Positions 11,372 to 23,972 of a DNA stretch of 64,000 nucleotides are shown here, one piece after another (position 1 is the first letter of the stretch; each line of letters starts with the position of its first letter). Location of the stretch: the NCBI GenBank assembly GCA_033439685.1, contig JAUEDM010000007.1, positions 3,400,501 to 3,464,500 on the forward strand. Reading direction: 5' to 3'. A program made the translations under genes and the position numbers. The stretch comes from Apodospora peruviana (Eukaryota; Ascomycota; Sordariomycetes; Sordariales; Lasiosphaeriaceae). The notes under the pieces are model-generated. The model was not told where the DNA came from. It searched no databases and saw nothing but the letters and a program-made list of their open reading frames with translations.

Positions 11372-12442
11372 ATGCGGATCAATACTCTCGCGCTGGCTGC
11401 TGTGGCAGCACCTGCAGCCGTCATGGCCTGGGGAGACGTCGGCCACCGCACGGTCGGCTATCTCGCCGCAAAGTACCTCTCCCCGGGAGCCATCGAGCTG
11501 TATGGCTCCCTTCTGGCGAATGACCAGGGATTTGATATCTCTGATGCCGCGACCTGGGCGGACACGATCAAGCAGAAGATGCCGTGGTCGAGTCCTTACC
11601 ACTATATCAGTATGTTTTAAACCTCCTTTTCCCCCAGGATTTTTTTGTGCCTGGCCTGACATTTTCTAATAGATCCGGTATTCGACGACCCGCCAAACAA
11701 TTGCAATGTCACCTGGCCATCGGATTGTCCCGAGAAAAAGGGCTGCGTCGTGTCTGCCATCGTCAACTATGTAACCATTCCTCTTCCCGGCATATATGTC
11801 ATCCAAAACCTGACCGTGAATATGTCACAGACTTCCATCGTCCTAGACAGGTCAAGCTCGCACATCGACCGCAAAAACGCGACCATGTTCCTACTGCACC
11901 TGATCGGCGACCTGCACCAGCCCTTGCACGTTACGGGCTATAAGACGGGCGGCAACGACGTGGAACCGATCTGCTGGAACCATGAGCCACCGGAAACCGG
12001 CGGGTCATGCGGCGGCCGTCTGAATCTGCACTCGGTCTGGGACACGCGCATCCCGCATAAGCTGCGAGGGTTGCCGACGAGCTTGGATAACCCGGCCGAG
12101 AAGGTCGCTGCGGCAACGTGGGCGGAGGATCTTTTTGCGAGGCAGCAGCGCACAACGGCTATTAGTGAGTGTGACAGGATTGATGCCGGGGCTGAGTGTA
12201 TTTTGGGTTGGGCGAGGGAGTCCAATGCGCTTGTTTGTGATGCTGTGCTGGCGAGGGGGGAGGATTGGATTCTCAGCAATGATTTGTCTGATGAGTATTT
12301 TGAGGAAAATAAGCATGTTGTTGATGATCAGATCGGAAAAGCTGGGGTCAGGCTTGCTGCTTGGTTGAATGCTATTGCGGTTGTGGCGCCGCCTGATGAC
12401 TCGAAAGAGCCTGAGATGGTAGGTGGTGGAGGGGATTTGTAA
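11372..12442 (+). CDS. Secreted S1/P1-type zinc nuclease
   Basis: Exons 11372-11609, 11673-11770 and 11831-12442 give 315 residues. The second intron (11771-11830, 60 nt, GTAACC..CACAG) is a multiple of three and easily missed. Removing it joins AIVNY directly to TSIVLDRS, as in the family. The signal peptide ends at Ala19, so the mature protein begins with Trp20, whose N-terminus and side chain help bind zinc in S1/P1 nucleases. Further zinc-ligand motifs are GDVGHRTVGY, DAATWAD, HYI, FLLHLIGDLHQPLHV and NLHSVWD. Disulfide Cys residues and N-glycosylation sites (NCNVT, NAT) are present. The enzyme cleaves single-stranded DNA and RNA outside the cell, typically for phosphate and nucleotide scavenging. 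Family assignment is firm; regulation was not visible. Confidence 0.95.
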
Positions 12443-14123
12443 AGATGTTGTGAATGTTTGGTCAGTTTGATAAGAAGGACGAATGACGATGCGTGCCAGA
12501 TACGATAGTACCTCTGCTATCTTGTCCGGTGTCAAAGGAGACCATGCTTGGCTGTTGTGTTTTTGGCCTGGAGCTAGGATAAGTCTTGGATAGGAAAATT
12601 TCATACTCTTTCCCCCGTGGCAGGGTCGGCCAATCAATCCTACTCGGCGTCGAACTTGTAACAGCCATCATGCCGAGAGGGCACTATCGACTGCATGAAT
12701 ACCTGCTAGGCGGCGAAGGCAGTAGGTCAGGCAACTAAAGACAAGGCAGCCGAGAGATAATCCGCCAAAAAGGGAGGCGTGGGAGTGACTGAGTGCTCGA
12801 GGAGATGGAGAACGGGATAGAGCGCGCCTAAAGCACTCAGGCTATGGATAAATACACCGAGTCCCATAGGTGATAGGCATGTCTTCAACAGCCAGTGACA
12901 GGACTGGGCTACCTATCTACACAAGCCGAACTCTCCAAAGCCAAGCACGCAATACGCCCATGAGCGGCGAGGCTCCAGAGATCATAAGATCATAAGCCTC
13001 CAGGAGTCGACTATTGTTTCGCGGTGCACTTCACCATTCAATCACAGTACAGGGCTATTCAATATATCTTGTCTACTGACTTCCATGTCACACAGCCTTA
13101 TTGCAGGTGTCTTCAAGTTGAAGAGGGGTGAAACCGTGGCAGGAGGTGACCGGGGTGTATTACCTCCCGCTTGGTATCTCTCAAAGTCTGCCACCAAGGC
13201 TGCTCATTGGAAGTCACGCGTATAATACGCGTTCTACGGATTATATACCTACGTAGATAATAATTATTAGCGTGTGTCAGGTTGGGCTACATGAAATAGC
13301 AAGCATCTCAGCTGCCCGCGTGATAGCCAGGCGGACCACTTCCTGCAACCCATGGGCGTTAAGGCGGCCAAGGCGGCCATACGGTCAATAAAACCCTTGT
13401 GCCGTTGCAGCAGTTATCTTTTGCAAAGATGAAAGTTCAGCACCATCTTGGCAAATAGTTGATTGGCTTCGGGGTGTCAAATACATATTCCGTCCTGGAA
13501 AGGTGATTGCAGCAGTATGACGTGCCCGAATGGAAGACCTTCAATCAATATTCAATATTCCGGTGAGGCAGATTCAAGAGTCGGGGGCGTTTGACAAGCC
13601 ACTTCCGCCGTGCCGCAGAACGAAATCAACGAATCGTGGGGCGTGGAAACCGCCTGATGTTGTAGGCTGGTAACAGTTCTTGCGGTGATGCCCACCACAA
13701 TCTGTTAGTGCACTTAGCCGTGGGTGTACACCTTTGCTGTAGTATCCGTACCCCTGAGCCACCGCCACCAAATTGCACCCCTGCACCTACATACATCCTG
13801 GCAAGATTGGTGATGATAAGGATGAGTGTTGGTTCCAGACTTGTTAGAGTCACGCAACAGATTCACCCATGTCGCTAACACTCTTTGGTTCTCGGATGTT
13901 CGTAGCATCCCGGAACGGACAAGCGGGCGAAGGCTGTACGACAGTTTGGAATATCTATTCTCGACAGGCTGACTGGGTGTCGCCAGCCTGGCCGGTCAGG
14001 AAACCATAAGTACTGCCATGCACTGCTTTCTCCAATACCGCGAACATTGGGATCAACACCATCGTCACCCTGAATCAACAGACTCGTTCATCCCCCAAGA
14101 GTCCTACCCAGGCACAAAACGCC
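12443..14123. other. Intergenic, no supported gene
   Basis: 1.7 kb between two plus-strand genes. Open frames (for example 12005-12637 minus, which overlaps the nuclease, and several between 13574 and 14078 minus) are short and unlike known proteins. A 9-bp tandem (AAGGCGGCC twice) lies at 13361-13378. It has no tRNA- or 5S-like fold that I could identify. Confidence 0.5.
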
Positions 14124-15680
14124 ATGAGCTTCCTCTTCCGCCTCTTTCCCCGCTTGTGGTCGCGCAATGATGCCGACCGTGAAGGGCCCCCCCATCCTAT
14201 CACTCGTCCCGGGCTTGCTGCCCCCGTCGCTACGTCTTCCCGTAGTTCCGTCCCGGCCATCCCTGTACTGGAAAAGTCCGCAGTCGAGTCTCCTATATCC
14301 GCGAACCTCGACTGGAACCAGGATGGCACGATACAAGGCACGATCACTCTCACGCTTTCCGATCCTGCACCACCCCGAAGACATCGCGGTCGACGGTCAT
14401 CAGCTTCGAGACAAACTTCGTTTTCCGCTTCCGCTTCCACGTCAGATGTCAGCTCACCCACTCCCCTATACCCTGACGTCTCAGGTTATGGCCGTGGTGC
14501 TACCACGCGGGTCTACACGGGAAATGTCACCCTCTTCCCAGTCAGACAGGAAGATATTCATCCCGCAACGACAGAACTGAGCAGCGACACGGACACCATT
14601 GCTCGGGGGCACCACCATACCGAAACCTGGGGCCATGATGTCCACCGTCAGCAACCATCATACCCAAACAGGCCCACGATCCCTGAATCAGACTGCTCCG
14701 CGGTACCGGCTGCTCGCGAACCACCAGTGGAAACACATGGAACACCAGCCCGAGGACGGAAGGTAGTCGTGCGGCTCCCTCCCTCACGCAACCGGAGTTA
14801 TCATGACGACAATGAAGATGTAACTGGTCGGGTTATTGCGTCGACCGCTACCTTCCAACAAATCCAACGAGGAGATGACGACGCACCGCCAACTCCTCCC
14901 ATGTCTGAAGCTGGTCCACCACATCCACCACCAAAGCTGCCGATAGTTAAGCAAGAGGCAGTAATCCAATCTCCAGCAGAAACAGCAACAACACCGCCGC
15001 GGCCAATATTCCAATTTCAGGGCATCAGCACCCAGTTTCGGGGCATTCCCACCATCCCCACCGTCCCCATTACTTACGGCTCCTCGATAACCCAAATCAC
15101 ACCCATCAAACAAGAACGTCAACCTCATGAACAACTTCTTACTCCTCCCGAGTCATCCAAACCGTCTCAACCACGGACAATCAAGCAAGAAGAACAAGAA
15201 GATCCCATCCCCTTTCAGCTGCCCACTCCTAAATCCGAACCCTCATCCAGTTCTAAACTCAACCCCCTATTCTCTTTCACTGCTGGCAGCTCACCCAAAC
15301 CCAGAGCAGGCCGCCCTCCCATAAAAATTGACGAATCCATGCCATTCACTTCCCTAGAAAAAATCTGCTCCGCCGATCTCGAGAATGGTCGACACCGTGT
15401 CCTACCGCGGTGGGGACCGCCCTGCCTCGCAGCCAACTGCGGCCGCAACCTGCGGTGCGTGGACAAGCCCACACAATCGGGGCGAAATGAAGGCAGAGCA
15501 TACTACAAGTGCCCTCAGCACGGGTGGGACTTTGGGACGTTTGCGGATCTGGAGGGACGGGACGCGGACGGCATGAAGTGTTGGTGTCGAGAGGCTGCGC
15601 GGAAGACTGCCACCAAGCATGGAGGGTATATGTGGACTTGTTTGGAGGCGAGGTGTCGGTTTAAGGAATTTGGGAACTGA
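14124..15680 (+). CDS. Disordered protein with C-terminal GRF-type zinc fingers
   Basis: Single exon, 518 residues from ATG 14124. Residues 1 to about 420 are low-complexity (Pro, Ser, Thr, Gln and Arg rich) and probably disordered. They contain repeated IKQE/VKQE-type motifs (IVKQEA, PIKQER, TIKQEE), which fit the psi-K-x-E consensus for SUMO attachment (inference). The C-terminal 90 residues carry two Cys-rich units. The first is GPPCLAANCG..L.C...GRNEGRAYYKCP..GWDFGTF, and the second is MKCWC.E...K...HGGYMWTC...RC.FKEF. Both match the GRF zinc-finger pattern (CxC, then GR.YYKC, then a closing Cys and aromatic residues), which binds single-stranded nucleic acid in APE2, TOP3A and related proteins. 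No enzyme domain is present, so a DNA- or RNA-associated adaptor is likely. Confidence 0.82.
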   Translation: MSFLFRLFPRLWSRNDADREGPPHPITRPGLAAPVATSSRSSVPAIPVLEKSAVESPISANLDWNQDGTIQGTITLTLSDPAPPRRHRGRRSSASRQTSFSASASTSDVSSPTPLYPDVSGYGRGATTRVYTGNVTLFPVRQEDIHPATTELSSDTDTIARGHHHTETWGHDVHRQQPSYPNRPTIPESDCSAVPAAREPPVETHGTPARGRKVVVRLPPSRNRSYHDDNEDVTGRVIASTATFQQIQRGDDDAPPTPPMSEAGPPHPPPKLPIVKQEAVIQSPAETATTPPRPIFQFQGISTQFRGIPTIPTVPITYGSSITQITPIKQERQPHEQLLTPPESSKPSQPRTIKQEEQEDPIPFQLPTPKSEPSSSSKLNPLFSFTAGSSPKPRAGRPPIKIDESMPFTSLEKICSADLENGRHRVLPRWGPPCLAANCGRNLRCVDKPTQSGRNEGRAYYKCPQHGWDFGTFADLEGRDADGMKCWCREAARKTATKHGGYMWTCLEARCRFKEFGN

Positions 15681-16433
15681 TTGTGGGGGATTGAGGTTAG
15701 TTATTATGGTAAAGGGGTTGGTCGAATGGGATGGGATATGACTTCGGGTGGGTGGGAGGAGATCAATGGGAAGAGAGAGGGTGAAGATATGGTTGTCCTT
15801 TCATTTATTTATGGAATATGGGCTTGTTTTCGGTTTTCTTTCTGGTCTCTAACTGTATGTCCTTATCACGAAGATACTTATGAGCGGGAGTCGGGAGTAC
15901 GGGATGTGTTTTCCTGGTACGTACATGTAGATGAATGACCATTGTAAAATATATCCAATCTTTACGCCACGGATGGCTAGCTCGGGTACTACTAGATACC
16001 ATACCGTTAATCTAGTTCTAGGCGATGTATGGCTAGTTTATTGTGGAGAGGTGTGATTACCACCATCCGTGCCCCTTGCGCCGCTTCGGCCTCGGTATAA
16101 CTTCCATCTCCAACGGAGTGTTTGCTCCAAGAACTTTTTAATATTTATTTAAAGCTAGAAAAACCTTGGTTACTTGAAGATTTATTTGCCCGTTTATAAG
16201 CCCACTATAGTAGGTACTATACTCGGAAAGGGAAGTAGTCCCGATGCCAAGTGAGCTCTGGGATAGTAATACTACGAATCCTTCCGTAGTGGATATTTCC
16301 CTCTGCCAAGGCCGTTGGTGCTAGGCGCTCGCGACCAGAAGCCAAATAAATCTCGATACCCGGAACTTGGTGCTCTACAATTTTTATCCCTTCCTTCTTC
16401 AGTCGCTCGTTACTCACGCCAACACTCATCACG
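15681..16433. other. Intergenic
   Basis: 753 bp between two plus-strand genes. It is AT-rich around 16130-16230, upstream of the GPI-protein gene. No gene, repeat or RNA recognised. Confidence 0.5.
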
Positions 16434-17249
16434 ATGGCACCAAAATCTTTACTCGCCGCAGCGGTAATGCTGGCATCAGCAACCGGGATCGCTGCATCGG
16501 ACGACGACGCGTCGACGTCAATCGCGACCATATGGTGTCCCGAGGACTACGGGATGGGCATGTACAACACGTACGCGTCAGTCATCGCCGCCGACGCAAC
16601 GGCTACCACATACAGCCTGCAATGTGTAATCCGGGGAAGCGATCCCGACCCGAGAGATACAGGCTGCAGCTCATGGCCGTCCGTCACCTTGACCGTGGGG
16701 CCCAGCACCGTCGCCATCTATGCCAGCAGAACAGGGTCTTGGGATGAGTGCGTCTATACATACCTTACTCATCACTGCCGCGCAGACTCAAACACGAGCT
16801 AACTTGTCTGTAGTACACGAGCCGTGCTCTGCGACGTCGGGCCGTCGACTGCGCAGTGCGATTTCAGTCTCAACGGTCGGGAGGCTGAGGCCATCGCCCA
16901 GACTGGCCGTTGGCCGCTGGACAACATCAACGGAACCGAGTTCGATTGGTATTCGCAGGCTTTTACCATTACGGGCGGGCTCGAGAAGCTCTCCGGGCCG
17001 GCTGCTTCTGAGGGAGATAATCACGTGTCGGCCACCACGACGGTTTCTGGCGCAGGGGAGGCATCTTCGACGCCCGCCACGACGGGATCGTCTCCCGTTG
17101 TACCGGGGCCCGGGGCAACTTCGTCAGGAACCACGTCGTCGTCTTCTGCTGCCCCCACCTCTGGGGCGAGGTCGCAGCTCCTGACCGGTGGCGGAGTGAG
17201 CCGCGCTGTGTTGGTAGCTGCTGCTGCAGTTGCAGTCTGGATGCAATAA
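16434..17249 (+). CDS. GPI-anchored secreted protein, unknown function
   Basis: Exons 16434-16747 and 16814-17249 give 249 residues. Donor GTGCGT at 16748 and acceptor TGTAG join GA and T into Asp, producing SWDDTRAVLCDV. A signal peptide covers about residues 1-21 (ending IAAS). The ectodomain has several Cys (WCPEDYGMGMY, LQC, GCSSWP, LCDVGPSTAQC) and an N-glycosylation site (NGT). A Ser/Thr/Pro-rich stalk follows from about residue 180. The C-terminus ends in a short hydrophobic tail (VSRAVLVAAAAVAVWMQ) after small residues, the pattern for GPI attachment. The arrangement is that of a cell-wall or plasma-membrane surface protein of filamentous fungi. I do not recognise a named domain. Confidence 0.8.
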
Positions 17250-18155
17250 TTTGCATGGGGGAACGGATTTGATAATGATACCTAGGTTCCTTGATGGGCC
17301 GATAAAGCTTTGGAAGTTGAGCCCAAGATGAGATGGAATGGTGGGTCTCACACAAGGGTTTATAAGCTCCCTTCCCAGTCCGTCAATTCAGCGTTCCATA
17401 GCTGCAAGCAGGACTGATACTTTCGTGAATGACCCTTAGTTCAACCGGTAATGTCTTCGCCAGGCCAAAACTCAAAAGTCGGCGTATTTGACGCCAGTGA
17501 CTTTCAGTTGTGGAACGCCAGAGTTTGAATCACATCTATTCCTTTTTTTTCTTTCTTGTGAAAACCGCGAAGTACTTTCATAGGCGTCGTTGCCAGTAGT
17601 GAGTGCTGGGTGGTGAGCCTTTGTGTAAATTATTTTCAATGTTATTAACTGAACCCTTTTCTTTATCTATTCGTTCTCAACTACGGATCATTACGGAATA
17701 CACGTACCTCGAATTGTTCAGCAAATAAGTAGCAAGACGAGGATACCACACCCCCTACCCTGGCAAATCTAGACCAAGCACTGCCACGATGCGGACTTAG
17801 CAGTCCAATCAGTGTGATCACCTGCCAAGTCCGGTCAAAGCGACGTCGTACCAGCAAGCCACTTAATACTTGCTGTAGCTGTACCAATGAAATCGAGCGT
17901 CCCCCCCCCCCCCCCCATGCTCACGAAACGGTGGTCATGCACGGCCAAATAACATTCCGCGCTGGGGTATCGTGAGTTCAGCTCCCAGACATAGATTAAC
18001 GATACCCAAACACCACACCTATCCTTACCCACGTCAGGAGTTTTATTAGTATTATTTATCCCTTGGCACCCGTCCGACCGACTTTGTTGGTCTTCTCCCC
18101 CCATCCATCCCAGATCGACCTACCTAACCGCCGACCGGCGCCGACCGTGATAAAC
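17250..18155. other. Intergenic with poly-C tract
   Basis: 906 bp between two plus-strand genes, with a run of 16 C at 17901-17916 about 240 bp upstream of the next ATG. The frame of the downstream gene stays open upstream to 18063, but that codon is TTG, so this part is leader sequence. Confidence 0.55.
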
Positions 18156-19649
18156 ATGGCCATCGTCATAGTCTGGGAAGAACCCGAGCCTGAAGTCCAC
18201 GGCAGCGGCGGCGGCAGCTCCAAACCGTCAGCATTCGACTTGACCCCGAAAGCACCCGCCGGTCAGCGGTCAGACCAACCAAACTTCAACCTCTACCTGG
18301 GCGCCAACACGGGCTCCTACAATTTCACGTCGGCAAACGGCACGGTTATCCTCCCACCGATTCCGATCGAATGGATCGTCGCGCCGACCAACGTGACACT
18401 GACCGACGGGCAATGTCCCTCGCGCACGCAGAATCTGGGCCTGTTTGGGGTCACCAACGCCGTTGTCCTGGCGCTGGTGCTGGTGTTTGGGTGTCGACCG
18501 CTCGTAAGACTCCTAACGGGCGGGATATTGGGGTCACCCGGACGGTGGTCGCCGTACTGGACTTGGGTGCTGTCGTTTGGGATGCAAGTTTGTTCAAACG
18601 TCATCGTTTCGCGCATGATTGTTACAACGCCGGGTTATGAGCATCTCAGTATGCTTAATGTCTTTGCGCTGTACTCGTCACGGCCTCGGGTCAATCAATT
18701 TTGGACGGGGTTGTTGAGGCTTTGGGTTGGGCCGATTACGTTGAGGGGGAGGATGATGTTGAAGGAGAAGGTCAAGCCTGTTAAGAAAGAAAGGAGCTGG
18801 AGGTTGATGAAGCCGGGGACTTGGATTTTGAGAGAGACGACTGTGGGTTGGAGGGATAGGATAACGGGGAAGAAGAAAGAGGAAGGGGAAGAGAAAGAGA
18901 AAGGCGGCGTTGTTGCTGCGGACGATACGCAAGATGACAATAAGAACACAAAAATGCCAGCCAAACCCACCACAACCACCGCCCCTCGATATCAGTACGA
19001 CGAGTACCTTGAATGGCGGAAGAGATGGGTAGACGACCCGCTGGAACAGTACAAAAGCGAGCCGCGGGCCAATGCGGCAAGGGCCATCAGGACCGGTGAG
19101 GAGTTTGTTACCAGGGCTCAACGCGAGCGGGAAGAGAAGCAGGCCTCAGAACAAGAAGAGTGGATTTACACCGACTCGTACGTGTCAACGTCCGTCGGCG
19201 AGTTCTTTGTGCAACTCTTGTCAGCCATCTTCATCGGCATCACCTGGCACCGGTTTCCCAACGAGCCCATCAAGGACCACATGAAACACTGGTTGAACCT
19301 GATGATGGCGGCGCCTGCCATGTCGCTGCTTGGTTGGGTGGTTATTCCTGTGTGGTTCAAGCGCGGAAGGGCTGTGACTGAAAGCAAATGTCTGGATTTT
19401 ATGTTGATGTTGGTTTGGTTTGTGGTTCCGGGGTTCTTGACGTACGGCGTTGCGTGGAAGTACTGGGATGAGTTTCTGATGCTGCCTGGTTCTTTGTGAG
19501 TACCCCTCTCGATGTTGCTGGTGGTCTATATGGATGGCGGCTAACATCTCATGATCTCTGACAGGTGGTGTCCTCCCAAGTTTGCCGAGCAGGCCGCCGT
19601 GTGGTCAAGCTTTTCCGCGCTAAGTTCCTTTCTCGGTACGATTCTATAA
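18156..19649 (+). CDS. Multi-pass membrane protein of unknown function
   Basis: Exons 18156-19495 and 19565-19649 give 474 residues. Donor GTGAGT splits a Leu codon and acceptor GACAG restores GSL-WCPPKFAEQ. The short last exon ends TIL-stop at 19649. I start at ATG 18156 (AAAC-ATG-GCC context). Hydrophobic segments occur at about VTNAVVLALVLVFGC, the SPYWTWVLSFGMQ region, VQLLSAIFIGIT, MMAAPAMSLLGWVVIPVWF and MLMLVWFVVPGFLTYGV. A long, highly charged Lys/Glu-rich loop, probably cytosolic, lies between the second and third. Sites for N-glycosylation (NFTSANGT, NVT) precede the first helix, so the N-terminus is probably lumenal or extracellular. I do not recognise the family. It looks like one of the many ascomycete integral membrane proteins of unknown role. 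It converges with the alpha-glucosidase gene. Confidence 0.8.
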
Positions 19650-19843
19650 CTAAGAAAGGCAGTGATACCCTATACTTATCCATATCTCTGTGGGGCTGTC
19701 TCGGAAATGGTTATGGTCTCTTTGTTCGCAATGACATCGGGTTGTTCACGAGCATGGAGTATCTCTCCCGGAAAAAAATAGCAATGATCATTATTCATCG
19801 TAAGTTTATAAGCGAACGACAACGGCCTCGCCTCAACTCACAA

Positions 19844-22487
19844 CTAAAACCCAAAACCTTCTTTCAACTCCCACGGCCCCGTCCGCGTCTTCGGCCCATC
19901 CTCACCCCCCAAAATCACCACGCTCTCAACCACCACGTCAGTCTCATACCCAAACGTACCCTCCGCCTTAAATGCCTTCCCATCCCAAGTAAAGCTAATC
20001 TCCGACTTCTTATCGCCAACATCCAGACTCTCCCCATCATCCAGATACAACATCCCTCTAGCCTTCCCATCTTTCCCGGGTGCAACAACAATCGTAAAGT
20101 TCTTCCCCCTAACCTCAGCGGTAGTCATCCCCGATTCCGTCCTCATCGGCACGATCGTGCTCCCGCGAATATGCACAGGGATATCCGTCCACCCAACCTC
20201 ATCCCTTTGCGTCAGCCCGGTCCCTACAACCTTTTCAAAAGTCCAAAAATCATAAAACACCTCCCCTTCCGGTAGATAGAACAACACACTAGACGAATCA
20301 TCGTCAACGACAGGCGAAACAAGAACCGCATCCCCCAAAAACCACTGCGTCTGGATACCATAGGTATTCTTGTTGTCTGGATACAGAAACCACATAGGCT
20401 GCACCACCAACCCCCCCTTAATCTTATTTGCCGTCACGGTCTGGAGATACATAGCAGTATAGATATAATCGAGCAATCTATATCTTGCATCGATCGCCTT
20501 CTTCGCTGCGTCAGCAACTAAAGGCCAGCGATAAAACTCCTGCGCGGGCGCAGAAATATCGGCATGATTCCTGTAGAAGGGCTGAAAAGCACCCAGCAAC
20601 GCCCAGCGCGCGCACATTTTTTCGGTTGCAATCTTATTGAAACCGCAGACGTCGGATCCGACCATCGGCATTGTGTGCAGGGAAGCGAAAGCGAGCATTT
20701 GGCGGATCGAGGCGCGGTAGTCCCACCACGTGGACCCGTTGTCGCCGAACCAGTGCGCTGCGGCGCGGCCTGCCCCCGCGAAGGTGGAGCGCGTTAGTAC
20801 GAATGGACGCAGCTTTGGGCGGCGAGAGAGTAAAGCGGAGCGGGTGGCGTGCGCCATCATTGTGCCGTAGACGTTGTGGGTGTCGTATTGTGTGGTGCTG
20901 TCGGAGTTGGTGATGTTTGTCCAGAGGGTTGAGGCTGATAACGCGCCGCGGTGGTTATGGATTTCGTAAGGGGGGGTGAACAGGTTTCTGTTTGGAAGAC
21001 CTTTTTTGTCACCGCCGTCGGCTCGTTTATTGTGAGAAACCGGTTGGGCCTTCTGGTGGTAGTGAGGGTGATGGCCCGAGGGGAGAGATCGACGGGACGC
21101 AGCACCGTCGAAGCAGGTCGTGTCGGCGCAGAAACTGGAGGCCTCGTTCATGTCGTTCCATAGCCCGTCGACGTCGATGCCCGTCGCTGGATCAAAGAAG
21201 CGCGCGATCTCGTCGGTCCACCACTCCTGCGTGTTTGGTGAGAACCAGTCCGGCCAGACGACCTCGCCGGGCCATTGTCTGCCTCTGTAGAAAGAGCCGT
21301 CTGCGGCTTTGAGGTAGACGTCCTTTTCGGCGCCGCGGGTGTAGGTCGGATAGGAGGCGTCGGTGTTGTGGATTCCGGGATCGAGGATCATGATGTATCG
21401 CTGATTGTTCTTGTGCAGACCGTCGACGAGGGCGCGCATCTTGTCGAGCGGGAATTTGTCCGGGTCCGTGGTGAAGTCTTTGTGGTCATGCATGTAATCG
21501 ATGTCTCCCCACATCGCTTCCAGAGGGATCTTGGCGACCGAGTAGTTGGCGACGACCTCGTTGACGACGTTGATGTCGGACCAGCCGTACTTGCACTGGT
21601 GGAAGCCGAGGGTCCAGTACGGCATCATGGCTGGGAGGCCGACGACTTCGGCGTATTGCTTGCTGACGGCGGCGGGCTCGGGACCGGCGAGGAAGTAGAG
21701 GTCCAAAACGCCGCCGATTGTGTTGTACTCGAGATACTGCTGTCCTGAGTCCGTCTGGCTGATGTTGATGTCCATGCCGCTGGAGCTGAGCAGGAACACG
21801 CCGTGCGTGCCTGATCCGCCGCGGTGGTCGAAGTACACGGGGTGGCTGCCGTACAGGTTTGCTTTCTCTGGGATGAATGGAGACTCCGCGTTCCAAAGTG
21901 TGCGGGTGTAGTTCGACAGCGGGAGTCGAAAGTCGTCGGAATGCTCGCCCAGTCCGTACAGATTTGCATTCTGCGGAAGTTTGGTCCGGAGGCGTACATA
22001 TTGGGACTCAAAGATGAGCGGTACATCTGAGGTGTCGAATAGGATATCGCCCGTGCTCTTCCGGGTGACCTTAAAAGAGAAGGGCTTTTCGGTGTAGGAG
22101 AACTCGAGCAAGGAGCTCGCCGAGGTGGCACCTTCGCTCTTTGGTCGTGGAATAACTTGCTCCTGTACCTGGAAGACGTTGAGGCCCACATCTTCGATCA
22201 ATACATGTAGACGAGTATCTAGAGGTTTTGTTAGTGGTTCTTCATTATAAAGTCATTGCACGTGTTCAGTATGACTTACCGGTCTGGTACTCCACTGTTA
22301 ACTTAAGGTTCGTAATGTCCTCGCCGAACGCATTGCATTTCTCGCCCGCCAGAGTGAGCTCCGCCACGAGGGAAGAGTCAGTAACGACGACATTTTTAGC
22401 TTGGTATCCTGAGCATTCGGTCCCCTGTGCCACAAGCAGTTTGATACTGTGCCCGAGCACAAACAATGATAGAAGACCCCGGACCAT
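19844..22487 (-). CDS. Secreted alpha-glucosidase, GH31 (AgdC-like)
   Basis: Exons 22487-22280 and 22218-19844 give 860 residues. The intron has GTAAGT donor and CTCTAG acceptor and joins YQT-D-TRLHVLIED. A signal peptide covers about 1-20. Glycoside hydrolase family 31 features run in order: an N-terminal beta domain with LYGLGEHSDDFRLP, then the (beta/alpha)8 barrel with YWTLGFHQCKYGW and IPLEAMWGDIDYM. The nucleophile is Asp425 in DGLWNDMNEASSF and the acid/base is Asp562 in HWFGDNGSTWWDY. The C-terminal beta domains contain GDAVLVSPVV and MRTESG. The enzyme releases glucose from starch- and maltose-type oligosaccharides; related Aspergillus enzymes act on both alpha- and beta-glucosides. 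Length matches the family. The gene is convergent with the membrane-protein gene, 194 bp apart. Confidence 0.95.
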
Positions 22488-23972
22488 CTTGACGATGGTA
22501 TAGTATCCGCGAATACAGACCGGTAGTTCAGCAGGTCAACCATGAAGGGGAATGGATGTTTAAGCATGAACTGGAAACCTGGGTCTAGAAGGCGAAGGTA
22601 AAAATAATTGACACTCCGGCATGGCTTCTCACCCGTTCTTGCCAGAAGTTATGTTGCCGTGCCCGCTTCCAGTCCGATGGTGATCGGATTAGTCCCGCTG
22701 TGCACCGCCTACAACACGTGGTAGGCAGTGATCCGAATGTAAGACAAACAACCACAGGATTGAACATCCTGTCTAAACCTCCAATCGCGTCGTGTTGCAG
22801 CTTACCTTGACGACCTTTGTTGGTAATCAGGACGGTAAATGGTCAAGATGGGGAAGCTCAGGGGCCACTGCATAATTTGGTAGTAACCATTATCGGCGTG
22901 CCGCATGAGCACCAGATATAAAGATGAACATAGTGTTACCCCAACCGCGGGGCAATGCGCGCCCACGGCCCGTGGTTTAGAACACACAAGGAGGTTATGG
23001 TTGGCAATGGAAGATACTACCTCAGGTGCTTAGCCGCCGAGGGCGTGTTGTGTACCTGTAAGACAAATACGGACCATACAATGGCAATGGACCATACAAT
23101 GGCAATGGTCAGGTATTGTCGTCACGGCCCACTGAAATTCCCGGCTTTGCACCTTGTTGTCGCCGGGACTTTATCCCTGGACATGCTCGGACTTTGTTGC
23201 ATTGACAAACGAAACATGCCAGGCACCGAAATAAGTTCAGGTAACCTGCCGCTTTTGGAGGCGAATTAACGCCGCAGTGGCCCCGCGAAGGATTTATTCA
23301 GGACCGGATGAATGTGCTGGTGGGATCTGTAAGACAAACAAATGATATCATGGCGGCCGCTTACTGGATGGCTGCGCCTTGGTTTAATTACATGTAGTTA
23401 CTACACAACACAGAGGACCTTGTTTCAAAAACTCGGAGCAACTACCTTATTTACGTTTCGAAGAAATCATCTCTCTCCGGGCAGTATAAGCTACCAAACC
23501 ATAATTCAAGCCACATCCTCGGACATAAGTCACCTGACACGATACTTCATCGAAAGAAGGGATGGCTTCGGACATAATAAGCCATATAGTGGATACTATG
23601 AATGGATATTTGAACCTCTAACACTGTTTTACAGTCTGCTATGTGATGAGTGAACGCAGCTCAAGGGGGTTCTGGTTCTATCACATATCGAGCAGATTTC
23701 CGTACCAGAAGGTTGTGATCACAACTTTCCAACTAGGTAAGAAATATCACAAGTACAAAGCTCTACCATTCCTCTATTCCCATGGCCTTCTTCTTCGGCT
23801 GTGCTGGCTGAAGGGTGATTTTATCATTTTGATGTGGTCCACTGACTCGACAGCCAGCTCACCTTATCCACAGCGAATGGAGATAATGGCTTGAAGTTCC
23901 CACTCTCGGTCCACGCGCAAGTCCTCAGCTCCACATAGAAAGGTTTCCGAGTTTCTTCTTCAACAAGAAGAC
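22488..23972. other. Intergenic, no supported gene
   Basis: 1.5 kb between the start of the GH31 gene and a tRNA gene. It contains one short tandem duplication (23073-23108) but no recognisable protein; small open frames at 23342-23894 carry no known motifs. Confidence 0.5.
23073..23108 (+). repeat. 18-bp tandem duplication
   Basis: Two perfect, adjacent copies of ACCATACAATGGCAATGG, the first at 23073-23090 and the second at 23091-23108. Likely a slippage product in non-coding DNA. Confidence 0.95.

Noticed and set aside
11771..11830. In-frame segment PLPGIYVIQNLTVNMS read as nuclease protein
   Set aside because: It has intron ends (GTAACC..CACAG) and a branch site. Removing it restores the conserved IVNY-TS junction.
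18063..18155. Longer N-terminus for the multi-pass membrane protein
   Set aside because: The upstream codon is TTG. The ATG at 18156 has a good context.
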